In this document: positions 17,517-25,334 of the stretch, piece after piece
Position numbering within the stretch: the first letter of the stretch is position 1
Layout: the number at the start of each line of letters is the position of its first letter
Origin: Polyangia bacterium
GTDB taxonomy: Bacteria; Myxococcota_A; Polyangia; Nannocystales; Nannocystaceae
Assembly: GCA_030430565.1 (NCBI GenBank)
Contig: JAUIKS010000018.1
Coordinates: 186,001 to 250,000, forward strand
Reading direction: 5' to 3'
Length of the DNA stretch: 64,000 nt
Notes under the pieces: model-generated
What the model was told of the DNA's origin: nothing
The model's input: only the letters and a program-made list of their open reading frames with translations
Database searches by the model: none
Translations under genes and position numbers: made by a program

Positions 17517-18320
17517 ATGGCGGGGTGGCCTGCGTCGCTTCGAGCGCGCGGTCGCCTCGCGGCCGTGACGCTCGCGCTGCTGCTCGCGCTCGCTTCACGA
17601 GGCGTCGCGGCGAGGTCGTGCGCGGATGTCACTCACGAGCGTATGGACCTCGAGCTGCTCGTGGTGCTCGAGGGAGGCCGCCCAATTCGAGCGCCCCTCG
17701 GCCTCGCGCACGCGGGGCGCCTGAGCCCGGCGCGGGGCGGGGTTCGCTTCGTCGAGCTCCGCGGGGACGAGCGCACGTCTTGGGTCCGCGGGAGGGCGGC
17801 GTACTACCGCCCGAGCCCGGCGCAGCTCGACCACATCCGCGCGCTGCAGCGCGCCAAGGTCCGCACGGGGTGCAGGACCTGGATCGACATCATCCCGCTG
17901 ATCCCGGGCCGCTTCGAGCGCGCGCCGCTGCCGCCCGGGGCGGAGCCGATCGAGGGGGACGTGGCCTTCGTGCTGCTGAGCCCTGACCGTCAGCGCGTCG
18001 CGGTCGGCTATCGCTTCGAACGAGGCGCGCGCGCGCTGACGGCGATCTACGGGGTTACTTGCGCACATGGTGTTGGGGACAGCTGTGGGCGGAGCGAGGA
18101 CGCGGCGCCCTTCGCCGAGGGGCCCGACACGCTGCCGCCGGACCTCACGCCCGACGTGCTGGCGCCGCCGCCGGTGGAGCGCGGGTGCGATGTCGCGGGC
18201 GGCGCGTCGCGGCGGCTGGGGGCCGCGCTGTCGCTGCTCGTGTTGGTGGCCCTCAGCCGACGTCGCCGGCGGGCGGCCTCGAGGGCGGCGAGACCCGCTC
18301 AGCTCGCCGACGGCACGTAG
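17517..18320 (+). CDS. Secreted protein with MYXO-CTERM-like tail, unknown function
   Basis: 267 residues. Signal peptide (LAAVTLALLLALASRGVAARS), a folded domain from about 35 to 190 with several Cys (SCADVTHERM, VRTGCRTWIDIIPLIPG, VTCAHGVGDSCG), a Pro/Asp-rich spacer, then CDVAGGASRR, a hydrophobic helix and RRRRRA, as in myxobacterial surface-anchoring tails. About twenty residues follow the Arg cluster, which is unusual for such a tail; they overlap the convergent UspA gene by 22 bases, so the true end is as given but the overlap is notable. It is the last gene of the run that starts with the KAP NTPase. Function unknown. Confidence 0.65.
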   Translation: MAGWPASLRARGRLAAVTLALLLALASRGVAARSCADVTHERMDLELLVVLEGGRPIRAPLGLAHAGRLSPARGGVRFVELRGDERTSWVRGRAAYYRPSPAQLDHIRALQRAKVRTGCRTWIDIIPLIPGRFERAPLPPGAEPIEGDVAFVLLSPDRQRVAVGYRFERGARALTAIYGVTCAHGVGDSCGRSEDAAPFAEGPDTLPPDLTPDVLAPPPVERGCDVAGGASRRLGAALSLLVLVALSRRRRRAASRAARPAQLADGT

Positions 18321-19225
18321 TCGGGCGGGACCACGGCGACGGGGCGCCCGGCCGCGGCCGCGAGCTCGCTCGCCACGCTGGCGACGAAGATCCGCGCGAA
18401 CGGGCCGAGCTTGCGCGAGCCGCAGACGAGCAGCGGCGAGTCCTTGAGCGCGCCGAGCTCGATGATCTGGTTCACGACCTCGCCTTGGACCACGAGCGGC
18501 GTCACGGGCTCGGTGATCCCGCTCTGCTTGATCCAGCTGGCGAGGCGTCGCTCGCCGCTCTTCTGCAGGTCCGCGCGCACCGACTCGATCTTCTCGGAGG
18601 GCACGAATTGGTGGACCCAGTCCTCGGGCATCGGGACGACGTGGACCAGCAGCAGCTCACGCTCGAGCCGCTTGGCGAGGGTCGCCGCGAAGTGCACCGC
18701 CGCGATCGCGTCGTCCTCGAGATCGGTCGTGACGATGAGCGGGCCGTCCCCGATCAGGCGCGCCTCGAGGTCGGGCGGGGTGACGACGATCGGCCCGGGC
18801 AGCTTGCGCAGCAGCCGGCGCGCGACTCGACCGAGCCGGATCACGGAGTCTTCGCCGCGCTTGGCGCGACGGCCGATGATGAGGCCCGAGCCGGGTCGCT
18901 CGGTGACGGCCGCGGCGAGCTGGGCCTGCGCGCTGGTGTCGAGCACGACCGTGGCGGAGCAGAGGGTCTCCTGCGCGCCTGTCTTCTCGAGCAGCCGCTG
19001 CGTGGACTCCTCGGCCTGCTTCCGGATCGTGTTCGGGTCGAAGAGGTTCTCGAGGCCCTGGAGGTCGGTCATCGCCTGGAGGCCGAGCGCGTACTGGGTG
19101 CTCTCTTGCTCGAGCACGTGGACGCCGTGGAGCTCGTCGTCAGGGCAGCGCGTCGCGAGCCACTTGGCGAACACGAGGGGTCCTTCACTGTTCAACCGGA
19201 GATCGAGGCCGACGGTCCACTTCAC
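18299..19225 (-). CDS. Tandem universal stress protein (UspA) domain protein
   Basis: 308 residues with two Usp domains. The first begins WTVGLDLRLNSEG and contains GLIIGRRAKRGED; the second begins PLIVTTDLEDDA, with LLLVHVVP and ends LLVCGSRKLGPFARIFVASVAS and PVAVVPPD. The G-x2-G-x9-G[ST] ATP motif is partly present (GRRAKRGEDS, GSRKLGPFARIFVAS), so nucleotide binding is uncertain. GTG at 19223-19225 is chosen because AAGGAG precedes it by six bases, and the longer frame upstream would add a random Arg-rich tail. Likely a cytoplasmic stress-response protein. It is divergent from the HTTM gene. Confidence 0.88.
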   Translation of the reverse strand: MKWTVGLDLRLNSEGPLVFAKWLATRCPDDELHGVHVLEQESTQYALGLQAMTDLQGLENLFDPNTIRKQAEESTQRLLEKTGAQETLCSATVVLDTSAQAQLAAAVTERPGSGLIIGRRAKRGEDSVIRLGRVARRLLRKLPGPIVVTPPDLEARLIGDGPLIVTTDLEDDAIAAVHFAATLAKRLERELLLVHVVPMPEDWVHQFVPSEKIESVRADLQKSGERRLASWIKQSGITEPVTPLVVQGEVVNQIIELGALKDSPLLVCGSRKLGPFARIFVASVASELAAAAGRPVAVVPPDYVPSAS

Positions 19226-19501
19226 GGGGTGCTCCTTGCTCTGCTGATGCGTTCGGTCGCGCGTATCCACGCGGTCGCTGGAGTATAGCGGCCGGGCGAA
19301 ACGCTGTCGGGCGGGCGCGATGAGCCGAAAGTCACCCGCCGCGTCGGGGAAAAAATTCACGCGCGGCGGGGATTTTGTCGCGCGCGCGCGCGGCGGGCGT
19401 GTGTGTCGGACCACGTCGCGCCGCGAAGCAGGCGAATTTTCGCGGGCGCGCGCGCCGAGCCGCGGTCGGTGCGAATTTTGAATAACCGAGGGCCTGATTC
19501 A
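19226..19501. promoter_or_regulatory. Divergent promoter region with (CG)7 and AT-rich patches
   Basis: 276 bases between the divergent UspA and HTTM genes. It contains short AT patches (GGGGAAAAAATTCACG, GGGGATTTTGTCG, GCGAATTTTCGCG, GCGAATTTTGAATAACC) in otherwise GC-rich DNA and an alternating (CG)7 run at 19379-19392. GCGAATTTTCGC at 19430-19441 is a near palindrome. Both promoters presumably lie here; no convincing -35/-10 pair could be chosen by eye. Confidence 0.45.
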
Positions 19502-22120
19502 ATGCTTGGGCTTATTTCGGGATTTATCGCGGGGGTCGGGGGGGCGCCGCTGCTCGCCGCGCGGGTCGTCAACGAGCACGCTGTCGCGCTCTCGCCGACG
19601 ATCGGCTGGCTGCTGCTGGCGTGCGCGTCGGTGTTCTTCTTGTTGTGGATCCTGCAGGCCGACCGCTGGCGTCGACTGTGGCTGCGGACCGAGGACCCGC
19701 GGACGATCGGCCTGTTCCGAATCCTGTTCGCGCTGTTCGTCATCCTCAACATCGACGGGCTCTGGCAGCACTGGGAGTTCTTGTTCACCGACGAGGGGAT
19801 CTTCTTTACCGACACGGCGCGCCAGAACCTCGCGAAGGGCCAGTTCGCCGGCTTCGGAAACTGGATGGAGGGCGAGCAGGGCGGCTTCACGTCGTGGGCC
19901 GCCTTCGTCGAGTTCCTGAAGGGGCCCAAGTACTCGCTGCTGTTCTTCTGGGACTCGCCGACTGCGTTCTACATCCACCTGATCGGCTTCCACGTCGTCG
20001 CGATCCTGTTCATGATCGGCTGGCGCGCGCGGCTCACGGGCGCGCTGACGTGGTTTCTGATGCTCAGCATCATGGACCGCAACCCGCTGTTCATGGAGGG
20101 GACGGATGTCGTCTACTTCTGCTTCTTCTTCTACCTGATCCTCGCGCGCACCGGGCACGCCTACAGCGTCGACAACTGGCTGCGCTGCCGACGGCTGCGC
20201 GCGCAGGGGCGGCTGAGCGAGCGTGACGGGCCGGGCGGGGGCGCCGGCGCGCCGCCGAGCGAGCTGCACCCGCATGGCCTCGAGGCCATCTACCGCCGGA
20301 TCCCCTCGTGGCCGCGGCTGCTGATGATGCTGCAGCTGTGCACGATCTACATGTTCACGGGCTGCGCCAAGACCGGGAGCGTGTGGTGGCGCGGCGACAC
20401 CCTGTACTACGCGCTGAACATGGACCACTTCTACCGGGTCCCGCCGCAGTACCTGTCGTCGATCATGGGCACCAACATGTTCCGCCTGATGACCTGGGTG
20501 GTGCACGTGTGGCAGATCTGCTTCCCGCTCGTGGTCATCGGCCTGATCGTCCGCTGGGCCGCGCGGGAGCGCTTTCAGCCGCTGTCGCCGGCGCGGCGCT
20601 GGACGGTCCGCGGGCTGTGGGTCGCGCTCGGCCTGCTGGCGCTCGCGGTCGCCGAGGTCGCCTGGCCCGTGCACTACAACGCGCGCTTCGGGGTCTCGCT
20701 GTCGACGGTGCAGTGGCTGTTCGGCGCGGTCTGGATCGGGGCGATGGCGCTGGTCGGCTGGGGCTACTACCGCCTGCGCCACCGCCCGTTCTCGCTGCGC
20801 CTGCGCGGCCGCGAGTACACCCTCGACATCGAGTGGTTCGGCTCCTGGTTCCTCGGTCGCCGCCTGTGGCTGACGGTCGGCATCTTCTTCCACGGGCACC
20901 TGCTGGTCCTCATGAACATCGGCATGTTCGCGCCGATCATGCTGCTGACCTACACGGTGTTCCTCTCCGGCGCCGAGTGGGCCGGGATCCTGCGCGCGAT
21001 CGGTCGCGGGCTCTCGCGCTTCACGTCGCTCGCGCGCGTCCTGCCGGGCGATCTGGGGGAGCCGCCGCTGCCCTGCGAGGACGCGACGCTGCCCCACCTG
21101 CACCGAGACGCCGCGCGGGTGCCCGAGTGGGCGCTGCTGGCCGCGCTGGGCCTCGCGGTCGCGGCGATCGTCCTCAAGGTCGAGGCCGTGGCCACGGGCT
21201 ACCGCTGGATGATCTGGGCGGGCGCGGGCGCGCTGCTGGTGGTCGCCGCGGTGATCAGCGGGCTGCGATATGGCCGAGCCGACATGCGCGCGGACGGCCG
21301 CGACGGCGGGCTGCCGGAGCGCCCCTGGGCCTACGGCCCGATCGGCCGCTTCCTCGTCGCGTCGCTGGTCATCTACCACGTGACCGCGGTGGCCTGCTGG
21401 ATCCTGCCGGTCAAGGACTGCCTCTCGACCTTCCGGACCAAGACCCACGAGCCGTTTCGGACCTGGCTGGTGACGACGCACACGGCCCAGGGCTGGAACA
21501 TGTTCGCCCCGAACCCGCCGCGCTCGAACGTGTTCCTCAAGGTCCTGGTCACCGATCAAGACGGCGAGACCCACGACCTCAAGACCGACGTGTACGCGCC
21601 GGAGATGAAGCCGATGCCGTGGATCCTCAACGACCGGCTCCGCAAGATGAACCGCCGCATGAGCTCGCGCCGCAACGACCGCGAGAGCTGGTACCTGAAG
21701 TGGCACGGCCGCTACCACTGCCGTCGCTGGGCCATGGAGCACGGCGGCGTCGCGCCCGAGAAGATCGAGCTGGTCAAGGTCTGGTACCAGATCCCGACGC
21801 CTGAGCAGGTGCGCGCGCGCGGCTACTACATCCCGGAGATCCAGCTCGAGAAGTTTGGCCGCTCGAAGACGATCCGGACGACGCGCTGCGCGACCGACCC
21901 GGAGGCGCAGATCCCCAACTACCAGCGCGCGCGCCACGGGCTGCCGCTGCTGGAGGAGGACGAGATCAAGCTGTGGAAGAAGCAGCGCCTGCGCAAGTGG
22001 GAGCGCACGCTCGAGCGCGAGGCGAAGAAGGCCGCGCGCGAGGCGAAGGAGGCCGCGGCCACGCCAGCGCGTCACGCCGCGCGCGAGCGCGTCGGTCGAG
22101 CGGCGCGGGGCGGCGCGTAG
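19502..22120 (+). CDS. Large HTTM-domain (vitamin K carboxylase-like) membrane protein
   Basis: 872 residues. The N-terminal two thirds holds many membrane helices with the HTTM pattern shared with vitamin K-dependent gamma-carboxylase: a helix after RTIGLFRILFALFVILN, LMLSIMDRNPLFMEGTDVV, FYLILARTGHAYSVDNWL, LLMMLQLCTIYMFTGCAKTG, WRGDTLYYALNMDHFYR. Carboxylase activity in bacterial relatives is mostly untested. After the last helices (about 650) comes a basic, soluble end that includes TAQGWNMFAPNPPRSNVF and a Lys/Arg/Glu/Ala-rich helix. Start ATG 19502 is near the first hydrophobic helix; 19403 would add an unlikely Arg-rich leader. Smaller HTTM relatives sit at 50457-52762. Confidence 0.85.
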   Translation: MLGLISGFIAGVGGAPLLAARVVNEHAVALSPTIGWLLLACASVFFLLWILQADRWRRLWLRTEDPRTIGLFRILFALFVILNIDGLWQHWEFLFTDEGIFFTDTARQNLAKGQFAGFGNWMEGEQGGFTSWAAFVEFLKGPKYSLLFFWDSPTAFYIHLIGFHVVAILFMIGWRARLTGALTWFLMLSIMDRNPLFMEGTDVVYFCFFFYLILARTGHAYSVDNWLRCRRLRAQGRLSERDGPGGGAGAPPSELHPHGLEAIYRRIPSWPRLLMMLQLCTIYMFTGCAKTGSVWWRGDTLYYALNMDHFYRVPPQYLSSIMGTNMFRLMTWVVHVWQICFPLVVIGLIVRWAARERFQPLSPARRWTVRGLWVALGLLALAVAEVAWPVHYNARFGVSLSTVQWLFGAVWIGAMALVGWGYYRLRHRPFSLRLRGREYTLDIEWFGSWFLGRRLWLTVGIFFHGHLLVLMNIGMFAPIMLLTYTVFLSGAEWAGILRAIGRGLSRFTSLARVLPGDLGEPPLPCEDATLPHLHRDAARVPEWALLAALGLAVAAIVLKVEAVATGYRWMIWAGAGALLVVAAVISGLRYGRADMRADGRDGGLPERPWAYGPIGRFLVASLVIYHVTAVACWILPVKDCLSTFRTKTHEPFRTWLVTTHTAQGWNMFAPNPPRSNVFLKVLVTDQDGETHDLKTDVYAPEMKPMPWILNDRLRKMNRRMSSRRNDRESWYLKWHGRYHCRRWAMEHGGVAPEKIELVKVWYQIPTPEQVRARGYYIPEIQLEKFGRSKTIRTTRCATDPEAQIPNYQRARHGLPLLEEDEIKLWKKQRLRKWERTLEREAKKAAREAKEAAATPARHAARERVGRAARGGA

Positions 22121-22125
22121 CGACC

Positions 22126-22139
22126 TGTCCTGAAGGACA
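22126..22139. promoter_or_regulatory. Inverted repeat TGTCCT-GA-AGGACA
   Basis: Perfect 6-bp arms with a 2-base centre, five bases after the HTTM stop codon and 56 bases before the start of a 55-residue mini-gene. The spacing and symmetry fit an operator for a dimeric regulator; it is too short in the loop to be a good RNA hairpin. CCTGTCCTGAA also occurs (other strand) in the leader of the globin-like lipoprotein gene near 31541-31553. Confidence 0.35.
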
Positions 22140-22194
22140 AGTAAGAACGAACTGCATTCACTGAGACGACACAACTGGAGTAGGAGAGACCATC

Positions 22195-22362
22195 ATGCTT
22201 ATCGCCGAGATCGCGTTCGCCAGCGGCCACCGCCTCATCGACTTCGCGGCCTTCGTCGCCCTCGGGCTCGTCTGGACGCTGATCGCCGCGCTGCTGTACG
22301 CCGAGTACCGGATCATCCGCGCGCGGATGCGGGGCGACTGGGACGGCGGCGCCGGCCTCTGA
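22195..22362 (+). CDS. 55-residue single-helix membrane mini-protein
   Basis: ATG at 22195 follows GGAGTAGGAGAG, one of the best Shine-Dalgarno regions in the window. The product starts MLIAEIAFASGHRLIDFAAF, has one strong helix (VALGLVWTLIAALLYAEYRI) and ends with a basic then Gly/Asp-rich tail (RARMRGDWDGGAGL). Codon use is normal for the genome. No family recognised. It is downstream of the HTTM gene, and a GC-rich hairpin overlaps its stop codon, so it is probably its own or the last cistron. Small membrane proteins like this often bind and regulate a larger membrane partner. Confidence 0.7.
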   Translation: MLIAEIAFASGHRLIDFAAFVALGLVWTLIAALLYAEYRIIRARMRGDWDGGAGL

Positions 22363-22374
22363 GGCGCCGCCGTC
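22342..22374 (+). terminator. 12-bp perfect hairpin overlapping a stop codon
   Basis: GACGGCGGCGCC and GGCGCCGCCGTC are exact reverse complements separated by a 9-base loop that ends in the TGA stop of the mini-gene. The stem is very stable. No T run follows, so it would be a non-canonical terminator or a 3'-end stabiliser. Confidence 0.6.
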
Positions 22375-22400
22375 GCGTAGGTGAGTCGCGCGCTCGCGCG

Positions 22401-22745
22401 TCACCACGCTGACATGGGGCCCAGGTTGTGGACCTCGGCGTAGCCGCGCGCGACGAGCAGCGCCTTGGCGCGCGCGCTTCGAATACCGCTGGCGCAGTAG
22501 ACCACGACGGGCTTGTCGCTGGGGAGCTCGTCCAGGCGCGAGGCGAGCTCGCCGACCGGGATGTTTGTCGCGCCCTCGACGTGGCCGGAGGCGAACTCCC
22601 CCGCGCTGCGGACGTCGACCAGCGTGGCGCCCTTGTCGACCAGCGCGCGCGCCTCGGAGCCCGCGATGTCCGAGCGCTTCTGCAGCATGAAGAGCGCGAC
22701 CGCGGCGAAGACGACCAGCGCGATGCCGATAATCAGTGGGTCCAT
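22401..22745 (-). CDS. Membrane-anchored rhodanese-like protein
   Basis: 114 residues: one N-terminal helix (PLIIGIALVVFAAVALFML) followed by a single rhodanese domain with ATLVDVRSAGEFASGHVEGA, NIPVGEL, and the active-site loop VVVYCASGIRSARA containing the catalytic Cys. Single-domain, membrane-tethered rhodaneses of this length are common and move sulfane sulfur to acceptors or help in redox balance. The first residue is Met at 22743-22745. It is convergent with the mini-gene. Confidence 0.9.
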   Translation of the reverse strand: MDPLIIGIALVVFAAVALFMLQKRSDIAGSEARALVDKGATLVDVRSAGEFASGHVEGATNIPVGELASRLDELPSDKPVVVYCASGIRSARAKALLVARGYAEVHNLGPMSAW

Positions 22746-22772
22746 GGGCTCTTCAGTGTATCGGGTCGCGGG

Positions 22773-23276
22773 TCAGCGGATCTTCATCACGAGCTGCTCG
22801 ACCGCGGTGTTGCACTCGGGCTCGCACTCGGGGCCGTTGGGTCGCGCGCTGCGGTAGGTCGGCGTGAACTCGGCGTCGCCGAGGCCCTCGGCGGACTCGC
22901 CCTCGCCGAGGCGGACGCTGATCGCGACCTTCGCCGGCGTGCCGCGCACGAAGTCGATGGAGCTGATGGACTGCTCCGCGGGGTCGAGCGCGCAGCCGCT
23001 GAGCCCTAGGAACACGTCCTCGTCGCCGCCGCAGGCCGGCGGCGCGTCGCAGTCCAGCGGGAACTCGACGGCGCACTCGACCTGCGCGTCGTCATGCGTG
23101 ATCGTGACGCTGTAGCTCCCGGCCGCCCAGGGGCTGAGCTTCGTGAGCTGGATGGAGAGGCTGTTCGCGCAGCCCATCTCGGTGCACGAGGGGCCCTTGG
23201 TGCCGGCGCAGCCGAGCGGCAGCGAGGCGAGCGTGAGCGCGAGGAGGGCGGGGCCAATGCGGGGGAGCGCCGACAT
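22773..23276 (-). CDS. Predicted lipoprotein, unknown function
   Basis: 167 residues. Signal peptide with lipobox (LALTLASLPLGC, lipid on Cys23). The mature part has seven or eight Cys, many in acidic surroundings (CTEMGCANSL, LDCDAPPACGGDE, GCALDPAEQ, CEPECNTA), compatible with disulfide-bonded outer-surface beta structure. No family recognised. It lies 15 bases downstream of the MscS gene's stop (23292), same strand, so the two may be transcribed together. Start ATG at 23274-23276. Confidence 0.7.
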   Translation of the reverse strand: MSALPRIGPALLALTLASLPLGCAGTKGPSCTEMGCANSLSIQLTKLSPWAAGSYSVTITHDDAQVECAVEFPLDCDAPPACGGDEDVFLGLSGCALDPAEQSISSIDFVRGTPAKVAISVRLGEGESAEGLGDAEFTPTYRSARPNGPECEPECNTAVEQLVMKIR

Positions 23277-23291
23277 GCGGTGGAGTGTACG

Positions 23292-24116
23292 TCACGGACG
23301 CGCGGCGAAGTACCGCCGCAGGATCGCCTGCTCGACGTTCCCGGGTCGCTCGCTCGGGGCCGGGAACCGCAGGATGAGGTCGATGCGGTCGGGGTCGGGC
23401 GCGTGGAGCGAGACGCGCGGCTCGACGGTCGGCGTGGTGAGGCCCTTGGCTTCGCCCTGGGCGTCGAGGTGGCGGCGCGCCTCCTCGAGGAACTCCGCGC
23501 ACTCGGTCTGCGCCGCCTCGAGCAGCCGCGCCTCCGCGTCCTCCCACGCGCGCGGCTCGCTGAGCTTGAGCGGCACGGTGACGGTCTGGAGCACGTAGGC
23601 GCTGGTGAAGGTCTCGTTGATCGCGGGCCCGCTCAGCCACACGCTGTTGGGGAGCACGACGGCGCGGCCGGTGCGTTGGTGGCTGCGGGCCCCGGGCCCG
23701 ATCTCGAGCAGGGTCGTCGTCAGCACGCCGATGTCGATGATCTCGCCGCGCACGCCGGCGACGGTCACGTGGTCGCCGAGCTTGATCGCGCGCGAGCTCG
23801 AGCGCAGCAGGGTGCCGCTGAGGCACATCAGCAGCTCTTTGGTCGCGAGGACGACGGCGGCCGCGAGCGCGACGAGGGACAGCGCGAGCGTGCGCAGCTC
23901 GGGGGCCCAGATCGCGAACACGCCGAACATCAGGAGCGCGAGCGTCGCGTTGCGGGTGACGATGATCCAGCGCCGGCGCAGCTCGACCGACAGCTGCGCG
24001 CGCCGAAGGGCGCCGAGCGTCAGCCCGCGCAGCAGCAGCAGGAGCACGAGAAACGCCGCGGTGATCAGCGCGCGCTGGAGCACCGGGTTGGTCTGGACCG
24101 CCTCGAGCCAGGACAT
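23292..24116 (-). CDS. MscS-family mechanosensitive channel
   Basis: 274 residues, close to the compact E. coli MscS form (286). Three membrane helices: ITAAFLVLLLLLRGLTLG, NATLALLMFGVFAIWAP, and the pore-lining TM3 (LSLVALAAAVVLATKELLMC). The beta domain follows: SRAIKLGDHVTVAGVRGEI, IDIGVLTTTLLEI, and VVLPNSVWLSGPAIN, which match the family block. An insert GPGARSHQRTGR interrupts the beta domain. The C-terminal alpha/beta domain runs to the end. Role: release valve for osmotic down-shock. Confidence 0.88.
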   Translation of the reverse strand: MSWLEAVQTNPVLQRALITAAFLVLLLLLRGLTLGALRRAQLSVELRRRWIIVTRNATLALLMFGVFAIWAPELRTLALSLVALAAAVVLATKELLMCLSGTLLRSSSRAIKLGDHVTVAGVRGEIIDIGVLTTTLLEIGPGARSHQRTGRAVVLPNSVWLSGPAINETFTSAYVLQTVTVPLKLSEPRAWEDAEARLLEAAQTECAEFLEEARRHLDAQGEAKGLTTPTVEPRVSLHAPDPDRIDLILRFPAPSERPGNVEQAILRRYFAARP

Positions 24117-24178
24117 GGCCGGAGAGTATGCCTCACCGGGCGAGCGCGCGTCGGCGGCTCAGGCGCGCGTAGGGGGCG

Positions 24179-25138
24179 TCAGCGCCACTCGGTCGCCTCG
24201 ACGCCGAGCTCGTCGGCCCACGGGAACGGGTCATTGCTCGAGGGCGTGTCGACGTGCGGCCCGCGCTCGACGAGGTTCAGCGTGAGCGTCGAGTAGGCGA
24301 TGAGGCTGCGGAGCACCCGCAGCCGCGCCTCGGCGCGCTCGAGCTCCATGTTGACGCGGTCGAGCTCGGCGCGGATCGCCAGCGCTTGCTCGACGTTGTG
24401 GGCCTTGCGCAGCAGCGAGGCGAGCTGGTCCCGAGTCTCCCGCAGCACGCGGATGCGCGACTTGAGGTCGACGTACTCGTCGGTGACGTCGCGGGCTTGC
24501 AGCCGGCGCGCCTCGACCACGCCGAACTCGGCGTAGGCGTCCATGAGCTCGCGCAGCGAGCCGGCGGGCACGCGCATCACGAGCACGCCGCGCGACATCG
24601 ACTGCACGTAGCCGCCCAGCGCGGTGAGCGTGCGCTCGGCCGCCTTCATCGACTCCTCGACGTCGAACACGCCGATCGTCATGTCGGCGGTGTAGATGAC
24701 CTGGCGCGCGTGCTGCTCGGGCTCCGGCTCTTCGGCGGGCTTGGTCGCCGGCTCGGCGGGCTCGCTCTTCGTCTCGTTGGTCGCGACGGGCTTCGCTTTT
24801 TGCGGCGCGGGCGAGGGCGGCGCGTCGGCCGAGCGCTCTCTCTTGAAGCTGCCCAGGGAGGCCGTCCGCGAGCGCGAGCGCGAGGAGATGTTGGCGCCCT
24901 CGGGCGAGAGGATCTCGCCGTCGACGTTGTCGTCTTCGAAGTCGTAGACCGCGGCGCCGCCGGCATCGCCCTCCATCGCCATCTCGTCGGCGTAGGCCTC
25001 CTCGTAGGCTTCACCGCCGGCGCTCGGCGCCCTCGAGTAGTCCTTCGCCTTGCAGCCGGGCAGCAGCGCGGTCAGGAGCAGCGCGGGCGCGAGCGCTGCG
25101 AGGAGGGAGCGGAGACGGCGTGACTGGAGCGTGCACAT
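24179..25138 (-). CDS. DUF4349 lipoprotein
   Basis: 319 residues. Signal peptide with lipobox (APALLLTALLPGC), an acidic and then Pro/Ala/Lys-rich linker, and a DUF4349 domain from about 145: QVIYTADMTIGVFDVEESM, GGYVQSMSRGVLVMRVP, DVTDEYVDLKSRIRVLRETR, a coiled coil (QALAIRAELDRVNMELERAE) and STLTLNLVE near the end. DUF4349 proteins are envelope lipoproteins of unknown job. Start ATG at 25136-25138 chosen for the signal peptide; the longer frame adds an unrelated Arg-rich part. Divergent from the lipase. Confidence 0.87.
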   Translation of the reverse strand: MCTLQSRRLRSLLAALAPALLLTALLPGCKAKDYSRAPSAGGEAYEEAYADEMAMEGDAGGAAVYDFEDDNVDGEILSPEGANISSRSRSRTASLGSFKRERSADAPPSPAPQKAKPVATNETKSEPAEPATKPAEEPEPEQHARQVIYTADMTIGVFDVEESMKAAERTLTALGGYVQSMSRGVLVMRVPAGSLRELMDAYAEFGVVEARRLQARDVTDEYVDLKSRIRVLRETRDQLASLLRKAHNVEQALAIRAELDRVNMELERAEARLRVLRSLIAYSTLTLNLVERGPHVDTPSSNDPFPWADELGVEATEWR

Positions 25139-25334
25139 AGGGGGGCTCGCGGCGGCGACCATGGTACCGCGACACGGGACAACGCGCGGACCCCTGCGGT
25201 TGGTCTGCTCGCCCGCGGCGGCGCGTTTCTGAGCCCCGCGAGCGCGCGGTGGCACAGAGGGCGCGGTGCTATCGTCGGAGGCGTCGACGCGCCGGCGGTG
25301 GGCTCGCGCGTCCCGACGCGAGGAGAGGGCGATC

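Noticed and set aside
11845..18320. Calling the KAP locus a known anti-phage system by name
   Set aside because: No toxin, nuclease or reverse transcriptase is seen, and no flanking defence genes or mobile-element signs; only a hypothesis is justified.
18299..19414. 371-residue form of the UspA protein
   Set aside because: The extra N-terminal part is Arg/Pro-rich and untypical; GTG at 19225 has AAGGAG at ideal distance.
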